This document shows positions 1 to 14,000 of a stretch of DNA of 64,000 nt, one piece after another. The notes under the pieces were generated by a model. The model was not told where the DNA came from. It was given only the letters and a program-made list of their open reading frames with translations, and searched no databases. A program made the position numbers and the translations under genes. How positions within the stretch are numbered: the stretch's first letter is position 1; each line of letters opens with the position of its first letter. Source of the stretch: Sclerodactyla briareus (taxonomy: Eukaryota; Echinodermata; Holothuroidea; Dendrochirotida; Sclerodactylidae); assembly GCA_026419785.1 (NCBI GenBank), contig JAODTK010000910.1, forward strand, positions 124,001 to 188,000, in the 5' to 3' direction.

Positions 1-3000
1 CGAAACGGTACGCCAGAGATGCACGGAGGTGTAATGACTATACTAAATTATTAAATGAGACGTTTGTTTGAGAAATATCTTCAGGCATCATGTCCCTTTT
101 GAAATTGTCGGACGCATAATTTGCATTATTCAGGTGGTGGGGCGGATCCACCTTAGATTTCAGTTCAGAGTTCGCCTTATTGCAAGAATGTTTAGTGTTT
201 CAACCTCGATTATATTCCTTTTTCTTTACTTCCAGCGATGCTATTTGACAGGACTTCCCAGACCATAGGCCATCTAAATGGAACACCCTGGCTTGTAAAA
301 CGTGCCTGTTGTGTGCGCATTGTCTCTTGGTCCATTCTCATGGTTTAGCCGTTGGTCTGTCCCAGCCCAAGGTGTAGTTCCGTTCGCGGTTGAAACTCGC
401 CCGCCCGTCCGTTATTCTCCTCGTGCTGCTTGCTGCGTGTGTGTCCAGCTCCCCGTCTTTGAGGTCAGTTTATTGATCTGCTCTCATGAGATTTGAATCA
501 TCATGCAAAACAACACAACATAATTCAGAACTGGTTCTTCATCTCAATGTGTTTCATAAATCAATGTACAAATCCAACACGCTAGAGTTGACATGGAGAC
601 TATCAGTTTGGTACTTTCCGGTAAATAAGAACCTGGTCTTCATTCACTGTGTTACTAAATCAATGTACAATCCACCACGCTTATAGTTGACATGGAGATC
701 ATCAGTTTGGTACTATTTCGGTAAATCAGAAACTGGACTCATTCAATGGTTTACATAAATCATGTAAACAATCCCACACGCTATAGTTGACATGGAGCCC
801 ATCAGTTTGGTACCCACTTCGGGAATCTAGTCTGCCTTTGGGGCGAAACATAGTTGGTTAGTTACCTATGTGCTATCTCCTATATGACCAAATATTTTTG
901 CATTTGAAGACAGAGCTCACTGCGTACGTTTGCTAATTGGACAATGTTGTGAATTTTGTGACAACCTGCGAATTGGTTCTGTAAGGGCATGCCATGAGAC
1001 GTCGGTAACATTTGGACAGACGGGGGGGTGGGGAGCGGCATAAAGCTATTCAAACTCTTAAACTGCTGGGGATCTACGCTCGGGCTATGATCAGTTATTA
1101 CTAATTTGATAATGTTTGAATTCCGCGGCAACTTGCGTGGCCTCTGGTTAAAGTCATGCCAAGAGCGTGGTTGCATTCGGGAGGTGGGCGGGGTGGCGGG
1201 GGACGAAACTAGTAAATATACAGGCCGCTGGGGGCCTATTCATGTTATTAATCAAGGTTGGGGGTTACTCGTGCATTTCTCCAAAGGGTACCATTCCGGC
1301 CGCTCACCATAGGTTATGAACACACAAACGATGTTGAGAGAGAAGAAAAGAAAATGTTAGTAAAACAAAAATGGTCCATTTAAATGGAAAAAAAAGGTCA
1401 GAGAAATGGGGCAACAAACACATAGGTGATTCGAAAAACGGTACCCCAGAGATGCCCGGAGGTGTAAGCATATACTAAATGATTAATGAAACCTTGTTTG
1501 GGCAATAATCAGGCATATGCCCTTTCGAAATTGTCGGACGCAATGAATGTTGCAAATATTCAGGTGGGGCGGATCCGACCTTAGAATTTCAGTTCAGAGT
1601 CGCCTTATTGCAGAATGTTTAGTGTTTCAACCTCGGTTATATTAGCTGCTGTCTGTACGTTTCCAGCACTGCTATTTGACAGGGACTTCCCAAAGACACA
1701 GTGGCTATCTAAACTGAACACACTGGCATATGTAAAAACGTGGACTGTTGTGAAAAACGCATTGTTCTTGCGTTCTTCTCAGGTGCAGCCACGTTGGTAT
1801 GTCAAGCCCAAAGGTTTGATTCCGTACTCGGTGTGGCACTCCCCCGCCAGTCCGTTATTCTCCTGGTGTGCTTGCTCGTTGGTTCCGTGCCAGCTCAACG
1901 TCTTGAGGTCAGTTGATTGATTTGCTCGCATGAGATGTGAATAGCTGGCAAAAAACTAAACACAACAGTAAATAGAAAATGGTTTACATTCAAGTGTTAC
2001 AGAATTCAATGTAAAAACAAATCCAAACACGCTCTAGTTGACATGGGGAGACCATCAGTTTGGTACACATTTCGGGAAATCGCAGTCGGCTTTGGATGAG
2101 AACATAGGGGTAATTACCACATTTGCTGTTTCTCACTAAACCTAATATTTGTGCAATTAAAAAAAACAAACCTCAAAGGCACGAGGGTTGTACGACTAGA
2201 CTAAATTAGTAATGAGACATTGTATTGGGCAATACTATCAGGCATATGCCAGTGTTTGAAATTGTCGGACGCCAATGAAATGTTGCATAATTCAGGTGGG
2301 ACGGATGTATGATCAAAATATACAGGGCCCGCTGGGGCTCTATTCATGTTATAATCAAGTTTTGGGGGTACTCCGTGCATTCTCACAAGTTACCATTCCG
2401 GCCGGCCTCACCATGGGTATGAACATACAAACTGGATTGTTGAGAGAGAAGAAAAAGAAAAAATGTTATAGTTAAAAACAAAAATCTTCCCAATCCATGA
2501 AAAAAAGGGCAGAGAAATGGGCAGCAACAAAACACTAGGTGGTTCGAAACGGTACCACCAGAGATGCACGGAAATGTAACGCCTATACCAAATTATTAAA
2601 TGAGACATTTGTTTGGGCCAATAATATCAGTAGGGTTTCAACCTAGGTATTCAGCTTTGACTACGCGTTCCAGCACTGCTATTGACAGGACTTACCCACG
2701 ACACATAGGCTATCTAAACTGAACAACACGGCATATGTAAAACGTGACATGTTGTGAACGCATTGTCTCTTGGGCTCTCTCATGGTGCAGCCACGTTGTC
2801 TGTCCAGCCCCAAGGTGTAGAGTTCCGTCCTCGGTGTGGAACTCGCCCGCCAGTCCGTTATCCTCCCGGTGACTGCTGCTGGGCGTTGGTGTGGTCCAGA
2901 TCCACGTCTTTGGGGCATTGATTGTTTGATCTAAAAGATGTGAAATAATCTGCAAAAACTTACCACCAACAAAATAAGGAAAATGGCCTTACATTCAATG

Positions 3001-6000
3001 TGTAACAAAATCAATGAAACAAATCAAACACGCTATAGTTGAAATGGAGACCATCAGTTTGGTACAACATTTCGGGAAATCGCAGTCTGCTTCGGGATGA
3101 AAACATAGTTGGTTAATTACCTACATTTGCTGTTATAATATGTAACTAATATTTTGCATCTAAAAAACCCTCAAACGCACGAGGTGAACGGCCATAGACA
3201 AATTATTAAATGAGACATTTGTTTGGGCCATATATCAGGCATTATGCCTTTTGAAATGTCGGACGAAATGAAATGTTGCAATAATTCAGGTGGGACGGAG
3301 AAAAAACTAATCAAAATTTACAGCCCGCTGGGGCTCTATTAATGTTATAATCAAGGTTTGGGGGTACTCCGTGCATTTCTCACAAGGTACCATTCCGGCG
3401 GGCTTACTCTAGGTATCAACTTACACAAAACGAGTTGAGAGAGAACGAAAGGAAAAGTTAGTAAAACAAAAAAGGGGACCCATTTTATTGGGAAAATGTC
3501 AGAGAAATAAAACACATAGGTGATTCGAACCGGTACCCCAGAGATACCGAGGTGTAACGCCTATACTAAATTATTTAATGAAACATGTGTTTGGGCAATA
3601 ATATCAGCCAAATGCCCTTTGAAATTGTTCGGACGAAATGGAATGTTGCATTATAGGTGGGACGGACACAACCTTGATTTAGTTCAGGATTAGGGCCCTA
3701 TTGCAAGGAAGTTTAGGGTTCTAAACCAGATTATATCAGCGTGTTTGTAAGTTCCAGCACTGCTATTTGACAGACTTCCCAAAAGACACTTGGGCTATCT
3801 AAAATGAACAATGGTAATGTAAATGTGACTTTTGGTGCGCATGTCTCTTTGGGGGGTCCAAGCTCATGGTGAGCCACGTTGGTCTGTCCAGCACCAAGGT
3901 GTAGTGCCGTCCTCGGTGTGGAACTCGCCCGCCAGTCCGTTATTCTCCCCGGTGCATGCTGCTGCGTGGTTTGTGTCCAGCTCCAAGTCTTTGAGGTCAG
4001 TTGAATGATCTGCTCTCGTAATATGTGAAATATTCTGCAAAAACTTAACACAAAACAGAAATAAAAAAACTGGTCTTCATTCAATGTGTTACAGTAATCA
4101 ATGTAACAAATCCAACACGCTAGAGTTGACATGGAGACCGCAGTCTGGCACACATTTCGGGAACAATCGCAGTCTGCTTGTTAAGAAAACTAGTTGGTTA
4201 TTTACCTACATTTGCTATTTTACTATATAACACCTAATATGAGTTGCATATGAAAGAGAGCTCACCTCGTGCGTTTGCTAATTGGCCAATGTTTGAATTT
4301 TGTGACAAAACCGCGGTAATTGTTCTGTTAGGGCATGCCATGAGACGTCGGTTACATTTTGGAACAGACGGCGGGGTGGGTGAGCGGCCATAAAACTATT
4401 CAAATATAGATGCTGCGGATCACTCATGTTATGATCAAGTTATTACTAATTTGATAATGTTTGAATTCCGAGGCAACTGGTGTTATGCGCGTTAAGTCAT
4501 GCCAAGAGCCAGTTGGTTGCAGTTCGGAACAGGTGGCGGGGTGGGCGGGGGGGAAAATAGTCAAATTACAGCAGCTGGGGCTCATCCAGGTTTAATCAAA
4601 GTTGGGGGTACTCCGGGCCATTTCTCACAAGGGGACTATTCCGGCCGGCTCACCATGGTATGGAACATACAAACGATGTTGTGAGAGAAGAAAAGAAAAT
4701 GTTAGTAAAACAAAAAGGCCAATTTAATGGGAAAATGTCAGAGAAATAGGAGCAACAAACACATAAGGTGATTCGAAACGGTACCCCATGCAGAGATGCA
4801 CGGAGGTGTAAGCCCATACTAAATTATTAAATGAGACGTTTGTTTGAGAAATATCTCCATTGCCCCTGTGAAAATTGTCGGACGCAGATGAAAATGTTGC
4901 AATTATTCAGGTGGGACGTATCCAACCGTAGATCGGTCAGAGTTCGCCCTATTGCAAGAACTTTTAGTGTTTCAACCCTAGATTAGATTTAGCTTTGTTC
5001 GACGTTCCAGCGCTGCTATTTGACAGGACTTTCCAAAGACAAACATAGGCATCCAAACTAAAACACACTTGGCCATATGTAAACGCGACTGTGTGAGCGC
5101 ATGTCTCTCGGTCATTCTCATGGGTGTAGCCAGGTGGGCGTCCAGCCCCAAGGTGTAGTTCCGTCACTCGGTGGCACTCGCCCGCCAGTCCGTTAATCTG
5201 CCCTGGTGCTGATAGCTGCGTTGTGTGTCCAGCTCCACGTCTATGAGGTCAGTTGATTGATCTGCTTTCTGAGATGTGAAATTAATCTGCGAAACTAAAA
5301 ACAAACAGTTAAATAAGAAAATGGGTATTCATCAAGTGTTACATAAATCAAGTAACAAATCCCACACGCTATAGTTGACATGGAGCCATTCAATTCGGTA
5401 CAGTATTTCGGTACAATAGAAACGGGACTTCATTCAATGTGAACATAAAATCAAGTAACAAATCCAGCACGCTATAGTTGACATGGAGACCATCAGTCTG
5501 GTACACCTTTCGGGAAATCGCAGTCGGCTTTGGAAAGAAAACATAGTGGTAATTACCTAAATGTGCTATTCTCCTATAACCTAATATATTGCATATGAAA
5601 GACAGGCTCACTGCGTATGCGTTTGCTCATGGACAATGTTTGAATTTTGTGGAAACTGCGAATTGTTCTGTTAGGGCATGCCAGGAGACGTCGGTTACAT
5701 TGGGAACAGACGGCGGGTGTGGGGCGGAGCGGCATGAAACTATTCAAATATTGGAATGGTGGGGATCTACCTCATGTGATGATCCAAGTTGTTACTATAA
5801 TTGGATAAATGTTTGGAATTCCGAGGGGCAAACTGGCGTGTTGCTCTGTTAATTCATGCCGAGAGGGACGTTGGTTTCATTTCGGAACAGATGGCGGGGG
5901 GGCGGGGATGAAAATAGTTCAAATAGTACAGCCCGCTGGGGCTCTACATGTTCTAATCAAAGTTTGGGGGGTCTCCGTGCATTTATCACAGGGTACCATT

Positions 6001-9000
6001 CCGGCCAGCCCACCTTGGTACGAACATACAAAACGTGTGACGAGGAGAGAAAAGAGAAAAGAGAATGTTTTAGAAAACACAAATGGTCCATTAATGGGAA
6101 AATGTCAGTGACATAGGAAGCAAAAAAGCACTAAGTGATCGAAACGGGACCCCATGCAGAGATGACGGAAGGGTAACGCCATACTAAACTTATTAAAGAG
6201 ACATTTGTTTGGGTAATAATCTCAGGCATATTGCCCCGTTTGAAATTGTCGGACTGAAACTGAAATGTTGCAATTATTCAGGTGGGACGTATCCAACCTT
6301 AGATTTCAGTTAGAGTTCGCCCCTTATTGACAAGAAAACTTTTCTAGTGTTTCACTTAGATTATATTCAGCGTTTTTGTACGTTCCCCCCCAGCATTGCT
6401 ATTTGACAGGACTTTCCAAAGATACATAGGCTATTTAAACTGACCACACTGGCATATGTAAATCGTGACCGTTGTGAGGCATTGTCTTTTGGTCCATTCT
6501 CATGGTGTAGCAACGTTGGCTGTCCAGCCCAGGGGTAGTCGTACTCGGTGGGCACTCGCCGCAGTCCGTATTCTCCACGGTGCTACGCTGCGTTGGTGTG
6601 TCCAGCTACACGTCTTTGAGGTCAGTTGAGTGATCTGCTCTCATGAGATGGGAAAATAATCGGCAAAAAACTAAACACAACAATAAATAAGAAATTGGTA
6701 TCATTCAATGTGTTACATAAATCAATATTGTAAAAATCCAACACGATTAGTTGACAGGGGACCAATCAAGTTGGTACATATTTCGGAAAAAGAAACTGGA
6801 CTTCATTCAATGGTTACATAAATCAAGTAAACAAAAAAAATCAAATCACACGCTATATTGACATGGAGGACCATCAGTTTGGTACAGATTTCGGGTGAAT
6901 CGCATCTGCTTTGGGGAAAAAACATAGTGGTTAATACATACATTGTATTCTACTATATGTCCTATATTATTGCTATGAAAGACAGAGCTCACTGCGTGCG
7001 TTTGCTCATTGGACAAGGTTTGAATTTTGTGACAACCTGCGTAATGTTCTGTTAGGGCATGCCATGAGACGGCGGTTACATTTTGGAACAGACGGCGGGG
7101 TGGGGGAGCGGCATATAACTATTCAAATATAGACGCGGGGATCTACTCAGTTAATGATCAAGTTGTTACTAATTGGATAAAGCTTGAATTCCGAGGCAAC
7201 TTGGCCGTGTTGCTTGTTAAGTCATGCCAAGAGACGTTGGTTGCATTCCGAGACAGGTGGCGGGTGGGGGGGATGAAACTAGTCAAATATTCAGACGATG
7301 GGGATATATCCATGTATAATCAGGTTGGGGGTAACTCCGTTGCATTTCTCCAACGGTACCATTCCGGGCCGGCTCACCATAGGTAGACATACAAACGATG
7401 TTGTGAGAGAAGAAAAGAAAATGTTAGTAAAAAACAAAAATGGTCCCATTTAATGGGAAAATGTCAGAGAAATAGGAGCAACAAACACATAAGTGATGTC
7501 TGAAACGGTACCCCATGAGAGCTGCACGGAGGTTGTTGTTGTACGCCATACAATATTAAATGGAGACATTTGTTTGGGCAAAATCTCAGGCTATGCCCTT
7601 TGAAATTGTCGGACGCAATGAAATGTTGCAAGTATTCAGGTGGGACGGACCAAACCTTAGATTCAGCTTCGAGTTCGCCCTATTGCAAGAACTCTTTAGT
7701 GTTAACCTAGATTATATTCAGCTTAGTCTATACGTTCCAGCACTGATATTTGACAGGACTTGCCAAAGACACATAGGATATCCAAACTGAAACACTGGCG
7801 CATATGTAAAACGGGACTGTTGTGAGAGCCTGTCTCTGGTCCATTCTCAGGTTTAGCCAGGTTGGTCTGTCCAGCCCCAAGGTGTGTTGGCAGTTTCCGT
7901 CCTCGGTTGCGCACTCGCCCGCCAGATCCGTTATTCTCCCGGTGTGATTGCGGCTGTTGGTGTTGTGTCCAGCTCCACGTTCATTGAGGGTCAGTTGATT
8001 GATCTGCTCTCATGAGATGTGAAAATAATCTGCGCAAACTATCACAACAGTAAAATAGAAAATGGTCTTCATTCAATGGTTCATAAATCAATGAAACAAA
8101 TCCAACACGCTATAGGTGAATGGAGACCATTCAGTTTGGTACATATGCGGTAAATAAGAACTGGACTTCATTCAATTGTACATAAATCAATGTAACAAAT
8201 TCTAAACGCTATAGTTGACATGGGACCACAGTCTGGGAACATTTTCGGGAAATGCGAAGTCTGCTTTGGGAAGAAAAACATTGTTGTTTAAATACCTACA
8301 TTGGCTATTCTTGACTAATAACCTAATCTGATGCCTATGAAAGGACAGAGTCATGCGTGCCGTTTGCTAATTGGCACATGTTTGAATTTTGTGACAACCT
8401 GCGAATTGTTCGGTTAGGGCATGCCATGAGACAGTCGGTTACATTTTGAACTGTGCGGTCGGGTGGGGGAGAGGCAATAAAACTATAATATTGGACTGAT
8501 GGGGAGCACTCATGTATGATCAAGTTGTTACTTATTGCTAATGTTTGAATTCCGAGGCACACTTGCGTTTGTTGCTCTGTTAAGTCAGCCAAGAGACGTT
8601 GGTTGCATTCGGAAACAGATGGCGGGGTGGGCGGGGATGAACTAGCAAATAGTACAGCCCGTGGGCTCTCTCATGTTATAATCAAAGTTTGGGGGGTCTA
8701 CTCCGTTGCATTTCTCACAAGGTACCATTCGGCTGCTCACCATAGGTATGAACATACAAACGATGTTGAGAGAGAAGAAAAGAAAATGTTAGGAAAACAA
8801 AAAATGGTTCCCATTTAATGGAAAATGTCAGAGAAATAGGAGAAATAGCAAAAGGGACATTAAGTGAGTCGAAACGGTTACCCCATGCAGGTAGATGCAC
8901 GGAGGTGTAACGCCCATACTAAATTTTTAAATAAGACATTTGTTTAAGCAATAATCTCATGCATATACGCTTCTGAAATTGGCGGACGAAAATGAATGAA

Positions 9001-11090
9001 ATGTTTGAACTATTCAGGTGGGACGGATCCTCCCTTAGATTTCAGTTCAGAGTTCGGCCTCTATTGCACGACTTTTGTGTTTCAACTTAGATTATATTCA
9101 ACTTGTACGTTCCAGCACTGTATTTGACAGGACTTTCCAAAGACAAATAGCTATCAAAAATGAAACACAATGGCAGATGTAAAACGTGACCTGTTGTGAG
9201 CGCATTGTCTCGTGGTCCATTCTCATGGTGTAGCCACGTTGGTCGGTCCAGCCCCAAGGTTTGTAGTTCCAGTTTCCTCGGTGTGGCACACGCCCGCCAG
9301 TCCGTTATTCTCCCCTGGTACTGCTGCTGCGTTGGTGGTCCAGCTCCAGTCTATGAGGTTCAGTTTGATTGCATGCTCTCCAATGAGATGTTGAAATAAT
9401 CTGCAAAAACTAACAAACAGTAAATAAGAACATGTCTCCATTCAATGTTGTTACAATAAATCAATGTAACAAAACCAACACGCTATAGTTGAATAGAGAT
9501 CAGGTTGGGTACCCACCATTTCGGGAAATCGCAGTATGCTTGGCGAAGAAAACATAGTTGGTTAATTACATACATTTGCTATTCTACTACATAACCTAAT
9601 ATTTTTGCATATGAAAGACGAGCGCACTGCGCAATGAAAACTATTAACATATGAGACTGCTGGGGATTCTACTCATGTTATGATCAAGTTATGAAATAAT
9701 TGGATAATGTTTGAATTACGAGGCAACCTGCGTGTGGTCTGTTAAAGTCATGCCAAGACGTTGGTTGCATTTCGGAACAGATGGGCCGGGTGGGCGGGCG
9801 GATGAACAGATCAAATATTACAGCCCGCGGGGCTATATCCATGTTAATCAAGGTTGGGGTTGGGTTACTCCGTGCATTTCTCACAAGTACCATTCCGGCC
9901 GGTCCACCCTAGTTATGAACATACAAACGATTGGAGGAGAGAAGAAAGTAAAATGTTAGTAAAACAAAAATGGTCCCATATTAATGGGAAAATGTCAGAG
10001 AAATAGGAGCAACAGGCACATAAGTGATCGAACGGTACCCATTGCAGAGATGCACGGAGGTGTAAGCCCATACTAAATTATTTAAATGAGACATTTGTTG
10101 GGTTTAAGTAATCTCAGCATATCCCTTTGAAATTGTCGAGGACGAATGAAATGTGAATATTCAGGTGGGACGGATCCAACCTGTAGATGTTAAGTCAGAG
10201 TTCGCCCTATTGCAAGAACTTTTAGTGTTTCAACTAGTTAGATTCAACTTGTACGTTCCAGCACTGCTATTGACAGGACTTACCCACGACACATAGGCTA
10301 TCCAAACTGAACACACTGGCATATGTAATAAAACGTGACTGTTGTCTAGCGCCATTGTCTCTTGGTCCATTCTCATGGGTATGTTAAGCACGTTGGTCTG
10401 TCCAAGCCCCAAGGTTGTTAGTCCGTCCTCGGTGTGGGCGGCACTCGCCCGCCCACAGTCCGTTATCTCTCCCCGGTACTGGGGTACTGCTTGCTGCGTT
10501 GGTTGGGTCCAGCTCCACGTCTATGAGGTCAGTTGATTGACCTGCTCTCATGAGCTGTGGAATAATCTGCAAAAACTAACAAAACAGCAAATAAGAACTT
10601 GGTCTCCATTCAATGTGTGACCATTAAATCAATGTAGTTGTGTAACAAATCCAACACGCTATAGGTTGACATAGAGACCATCAGTTTTGTACACATTTCG
10701 GGAAATCGCAGTCTGTTTGGGAAGAAAAAACAATAGTTGGTTAAATACCTTAAATTTGCTATTCTACTACATAACCTAATATTTTGGCATTATGAAAGCC
10801 GAGCTCCACTGCGGCCATTAAAAACTTTTCAAATATTAAACTGCTGGGGATCTACTCATGTTATGATCAAGTTATTACTAATTGGATAATGTTTGAAGTC
10901 CGAGGAACTTGCGTGTTGCTATGTTAAGTCATGCCAAGACGTTGGTTGCATTTTGGAACAGGTGGTGGATGGGTGGGGGATGAACTAGTTCAAATTATTA
11001 AGCCCGGGCTGGGGCTCTACCTCAAGGTTTGGGGATACTCGGTGCATTGCTCACAAGGTCCATGCCGGCCAGGCTCACCCTAGGTATGAA
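1..11090. repeat. Tandem satellite array, unit about 1.0-1.4 kb
   Basis: A landmark GAAACGGTACCCCAGAGATG recurs, with errors, near 1, 1434, 2544, 3527, 4775, 6138, 7500, 8868 and 10029. This gives eight full units and a final partial one. Unit lengths are about 1433, 1110, 983, 1248, 1363, 1362, 1368 and 1161 bases. Some of the difference comes from internal sub-repeats: a block containing CACGCTATAGTTGACATGGA is present one to three times per unit, and a block with CATGCCATGAGACG or CATGCCAAGAGACG is usually present twice. Copies differ by frequent single-base indels. The left edge is cut by the window. The right edge is abrupt after CACCCTAGGTATGAA near 11090. I found no rRNA, snRNA, histone or tRNA sequence in the unit. 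Function is unknown. Confidence 0.93.
3731..4060 (-). other. Possible minus-strand reading frame repeated in each satellite unit (example copy)
   Basis: Reading the minus strand across several copies, a frame of about 90 codons can be followed once small indels are allowed. It includes segments like TGENNGLAGECHTEDGT, WGWTDQRGYTMRM and SLDSLCVFGKSCQIAVLE. Fragments recur near 240-480, 1690-1910, 2690-2920, 5020-5260, 6400-6640, 7740-8000, 9110-9400 and 10260-10560. On the minus strand it follows a pyrimidine-rich stretch ending TTTTTGCAG and is followed by GTACAA, so it could be an exon. Against this, the plus strand is also fairly open here, some copies have a TAG upstream in frame, and I recognise no protein family. 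The coordinates mark one representative copy. Treat as a hypothesis. Confidence 0.2.
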
Positions 11091-14000
11091 GGATTTCTTT
11101 AGGTAAGGGGTTACAGCCTCCCATCTTCGCCCAAGTTGTCCCCTGACTCCTCTCTCCATCGGACTGCATTGCGAAAATGTACACCAAATTACCCTGTAAT
11201 CTAGGCAGTGGGTACATGGGGACACTGCCACCCCAGCCATACATTCCTGATTCCATCGCATGGCACATGAATGTCGCCGAAAGGGTAAGGGTAAATCCTT
11301 CAGCAGCAACATTTTCCCAGGCAAATTGTATTTTGTGGATAAATAAGGAAACAATTTTCAATGGTTTTCACTAACTTCCCACAAAGTGGTAGCCAGCAGT
11401 AGGCATAAGGCTACTGAACTTGCTATAATTGTGTACAGAGACCACACTTTACCGTATGCCTTAATCATACAGGGAAAAGTGATTATCTGAAGACACCTTG
11501 AAATTCACATGATCAATTATTTGAAATTTGGTTTGTATAACCCATCTGCATGCCTGTTCATCATTCGATGTTTTTTTCCCCAGAGATTGATGATTGCAAA
11601 GTTATTATACAGTGGCATTTGGAAAATTCACATGGTTGACAACATGTGTACATACACCAGTTCGACAAAATCATGTCAATGGAAAGTGATCGCGATGTGG
11701 GCTTGTAATAAAAATAAAAATAGTGGCTTCTTCGTGTCCTGCAGTGGTACGATGTTGGACTCCACAATGATATTGAGTATGCATACATTTGCCGACGTAC
11801 CGAGATGTGATGGTTAGGGAAAAGTGCAAAATTTGTTATTCCTGTGTGGAAAAAAAGGGCGGGAACTTCCGTTACAAAATTCGCGGAAATGGAAATGGTA
11901 CTCTAGTTTCGCGACGATGGATTGGATATCGGATACGCGGATTTGACCACAGGTGTTCTAAGACTTTTCAGAGGGGAATTCCATTAGTTAATGTGAAACA
12001 GAGCAATTCAGCCAATAGGATTCATGATTTCCAATTTTTAATGGCCTATTTTTTTTTTTTTTTTGAGAGAGAGAGAGAGCACTGAAGGGCGATTTTAACT
12101 TTTATTTCGCCGCCCGCGTATATTTTCTTCAGAGGGCGATTCTGTGAAAATTGGGGGCGAATCACCCGTCGCCCCGCTTATTTCCGATCCTGTCCTGGAC
12201 TGTCTCAGGAATAAAGATTTCAATTGCTTATCTGTATTTTCTTATCCCCCCCCCCCCTCCTGAAAATTCAGTCCACCCTACAAATGTGAAGGAATCCCCC
12301 ACAATGTGAGACCTAGCATGAACATGCTATGCGACTTTGATGGTATTTAGCTTACATAACCTAATGAGCCTAACGTAATAATGATTACCATAGTTCTTGG
12401 GTCTCGCAAGACCCTTCCCCGCGTCTGTGAATTAGACCAGTCTAAATGCTTTGTCTTAGAGAAATATCGAATGATTGCATTGAATGCATTCATTACATTC
12501 ATGGGAACCTTACCCAGAAATATTTGAGCAATAGGTCGGATGTTCGTTTGATGAAAAGTTGCCTAATGCTCATAGCCAGAATGAATGAATCAGTCTAACT
12601 TGACTTGCAAATTGAATCGCAGTAGTCTAGCAGGCAACCGTGCTTGCTTTCCCTCGCAGGGTGCGACGGTCTGCGACCTTGATTTTTCGGAGCAGTCAGA
12701 CTGTCAAATTAGTCACATGCCCATCAATCCTGGCCGGGTCGTTGCCACAGTCGCTATGAAACGGTTACCTCGTCGGCTGTACGTCGGTATAATGGGTCAG
12801 TGCGAAAAGATTACAATCACACGCGACCATGTTTCTCACATTGATCGCGATTGAATGATTTATATTGTTGTAACATGTGAAAAGTGCCGTGCCCATTAGT
12901 TTTAAACTGTGTCACGTCATATTTCCCTGTCCCCACCCCTTTTCGACTGCGCAGAGCTTGGGTCCCAAGGCCTGAACCTAAACTTTGCCTTGCTACTGAA
13001 AAGAGTTTCGCTTGGCTTTCAGGGAGGAAGGGCTCCTGTGTGATCGCCGTCCTGGGGCTAGCCGCCGCCAGTCGATCTGCACGTTCCGGCACGACAATTC
13101 CATGTGTGAATTAGGTTCTCGGATTAAAAGACCCACGTTACTAAGCAGTTGGGATGACCCGGGATACCATTCTCGTAAGAAATCAAAAATCGCCAATTCC
13201 AGACCTCAACAATTAAAGTTTTGAGGAAGCAATTAACTCAAGATCGTGATACGTGGCGGATGTTGATCAGTGAGCATGTCGGATAGACGGAGACTCATTA
13301 ACCTACTGTACTAATACTAAAAGGCCAAATTAGCAAATGATAGCTGTTAGTCTCGGGGGCCGGCTCACAATCATCTTAGCGCATCCCACTAACTGCCGAA
13401 ATACTACCCACAGTAGTACAGTTCATATCCATGGATTATTTTCGCGAAAAGCCCGCTTACTTCACTGGTTTCCTTGTCATTGGGATATGAGAATAATATA
13501 TAATTATCAACACGCAACTGCCTGCCCTTTTTGTAACCCTCATGACGATCGAGCCCAGAAACTCACCCTCCCGACCATCCGGTATTTGCTACATCGTCCT
13601 TAAGTTGAAATGAAGCAGAAAACACCATCAGAATAACGTCGACAATATGAATTATTTCTATTATAACTTCTGGATTTACCTGGATTGGGGGGCCCCCCCC
13701 CCATCTTCTGGAAAGATGGCCTAAGCTAAGGATAGTTAGGTTTCAACCTTTGAAGATATACTGCTCTCTAGACCGCTCTTCTACAAATTAACCAACCGGG
13801 CCGATTTGCCTGACGAATCAAAAGTCGTCAACGAACCTGTCGGAAGTTCCACTACCAGTAGGCGTCCACTTCTGTGCGAAACATGCACCGACTAATTTCA
13901 GAATATAGGTTGGGGAACTCCGGTAAGAAAAAAAAACAAATGCCTGAGAAAATGGCCGAAACTCGGATCATAGGTTGCCAAAACCGCCCGAAAAATCACA

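Noticed and set aside
1-11090. Array as a 5S rRNA, snRNA or histone cluster
   Set aside because: Unit size fits some RNA clusters, but none of the conserved RNA or histone sequences are visible on either strand.
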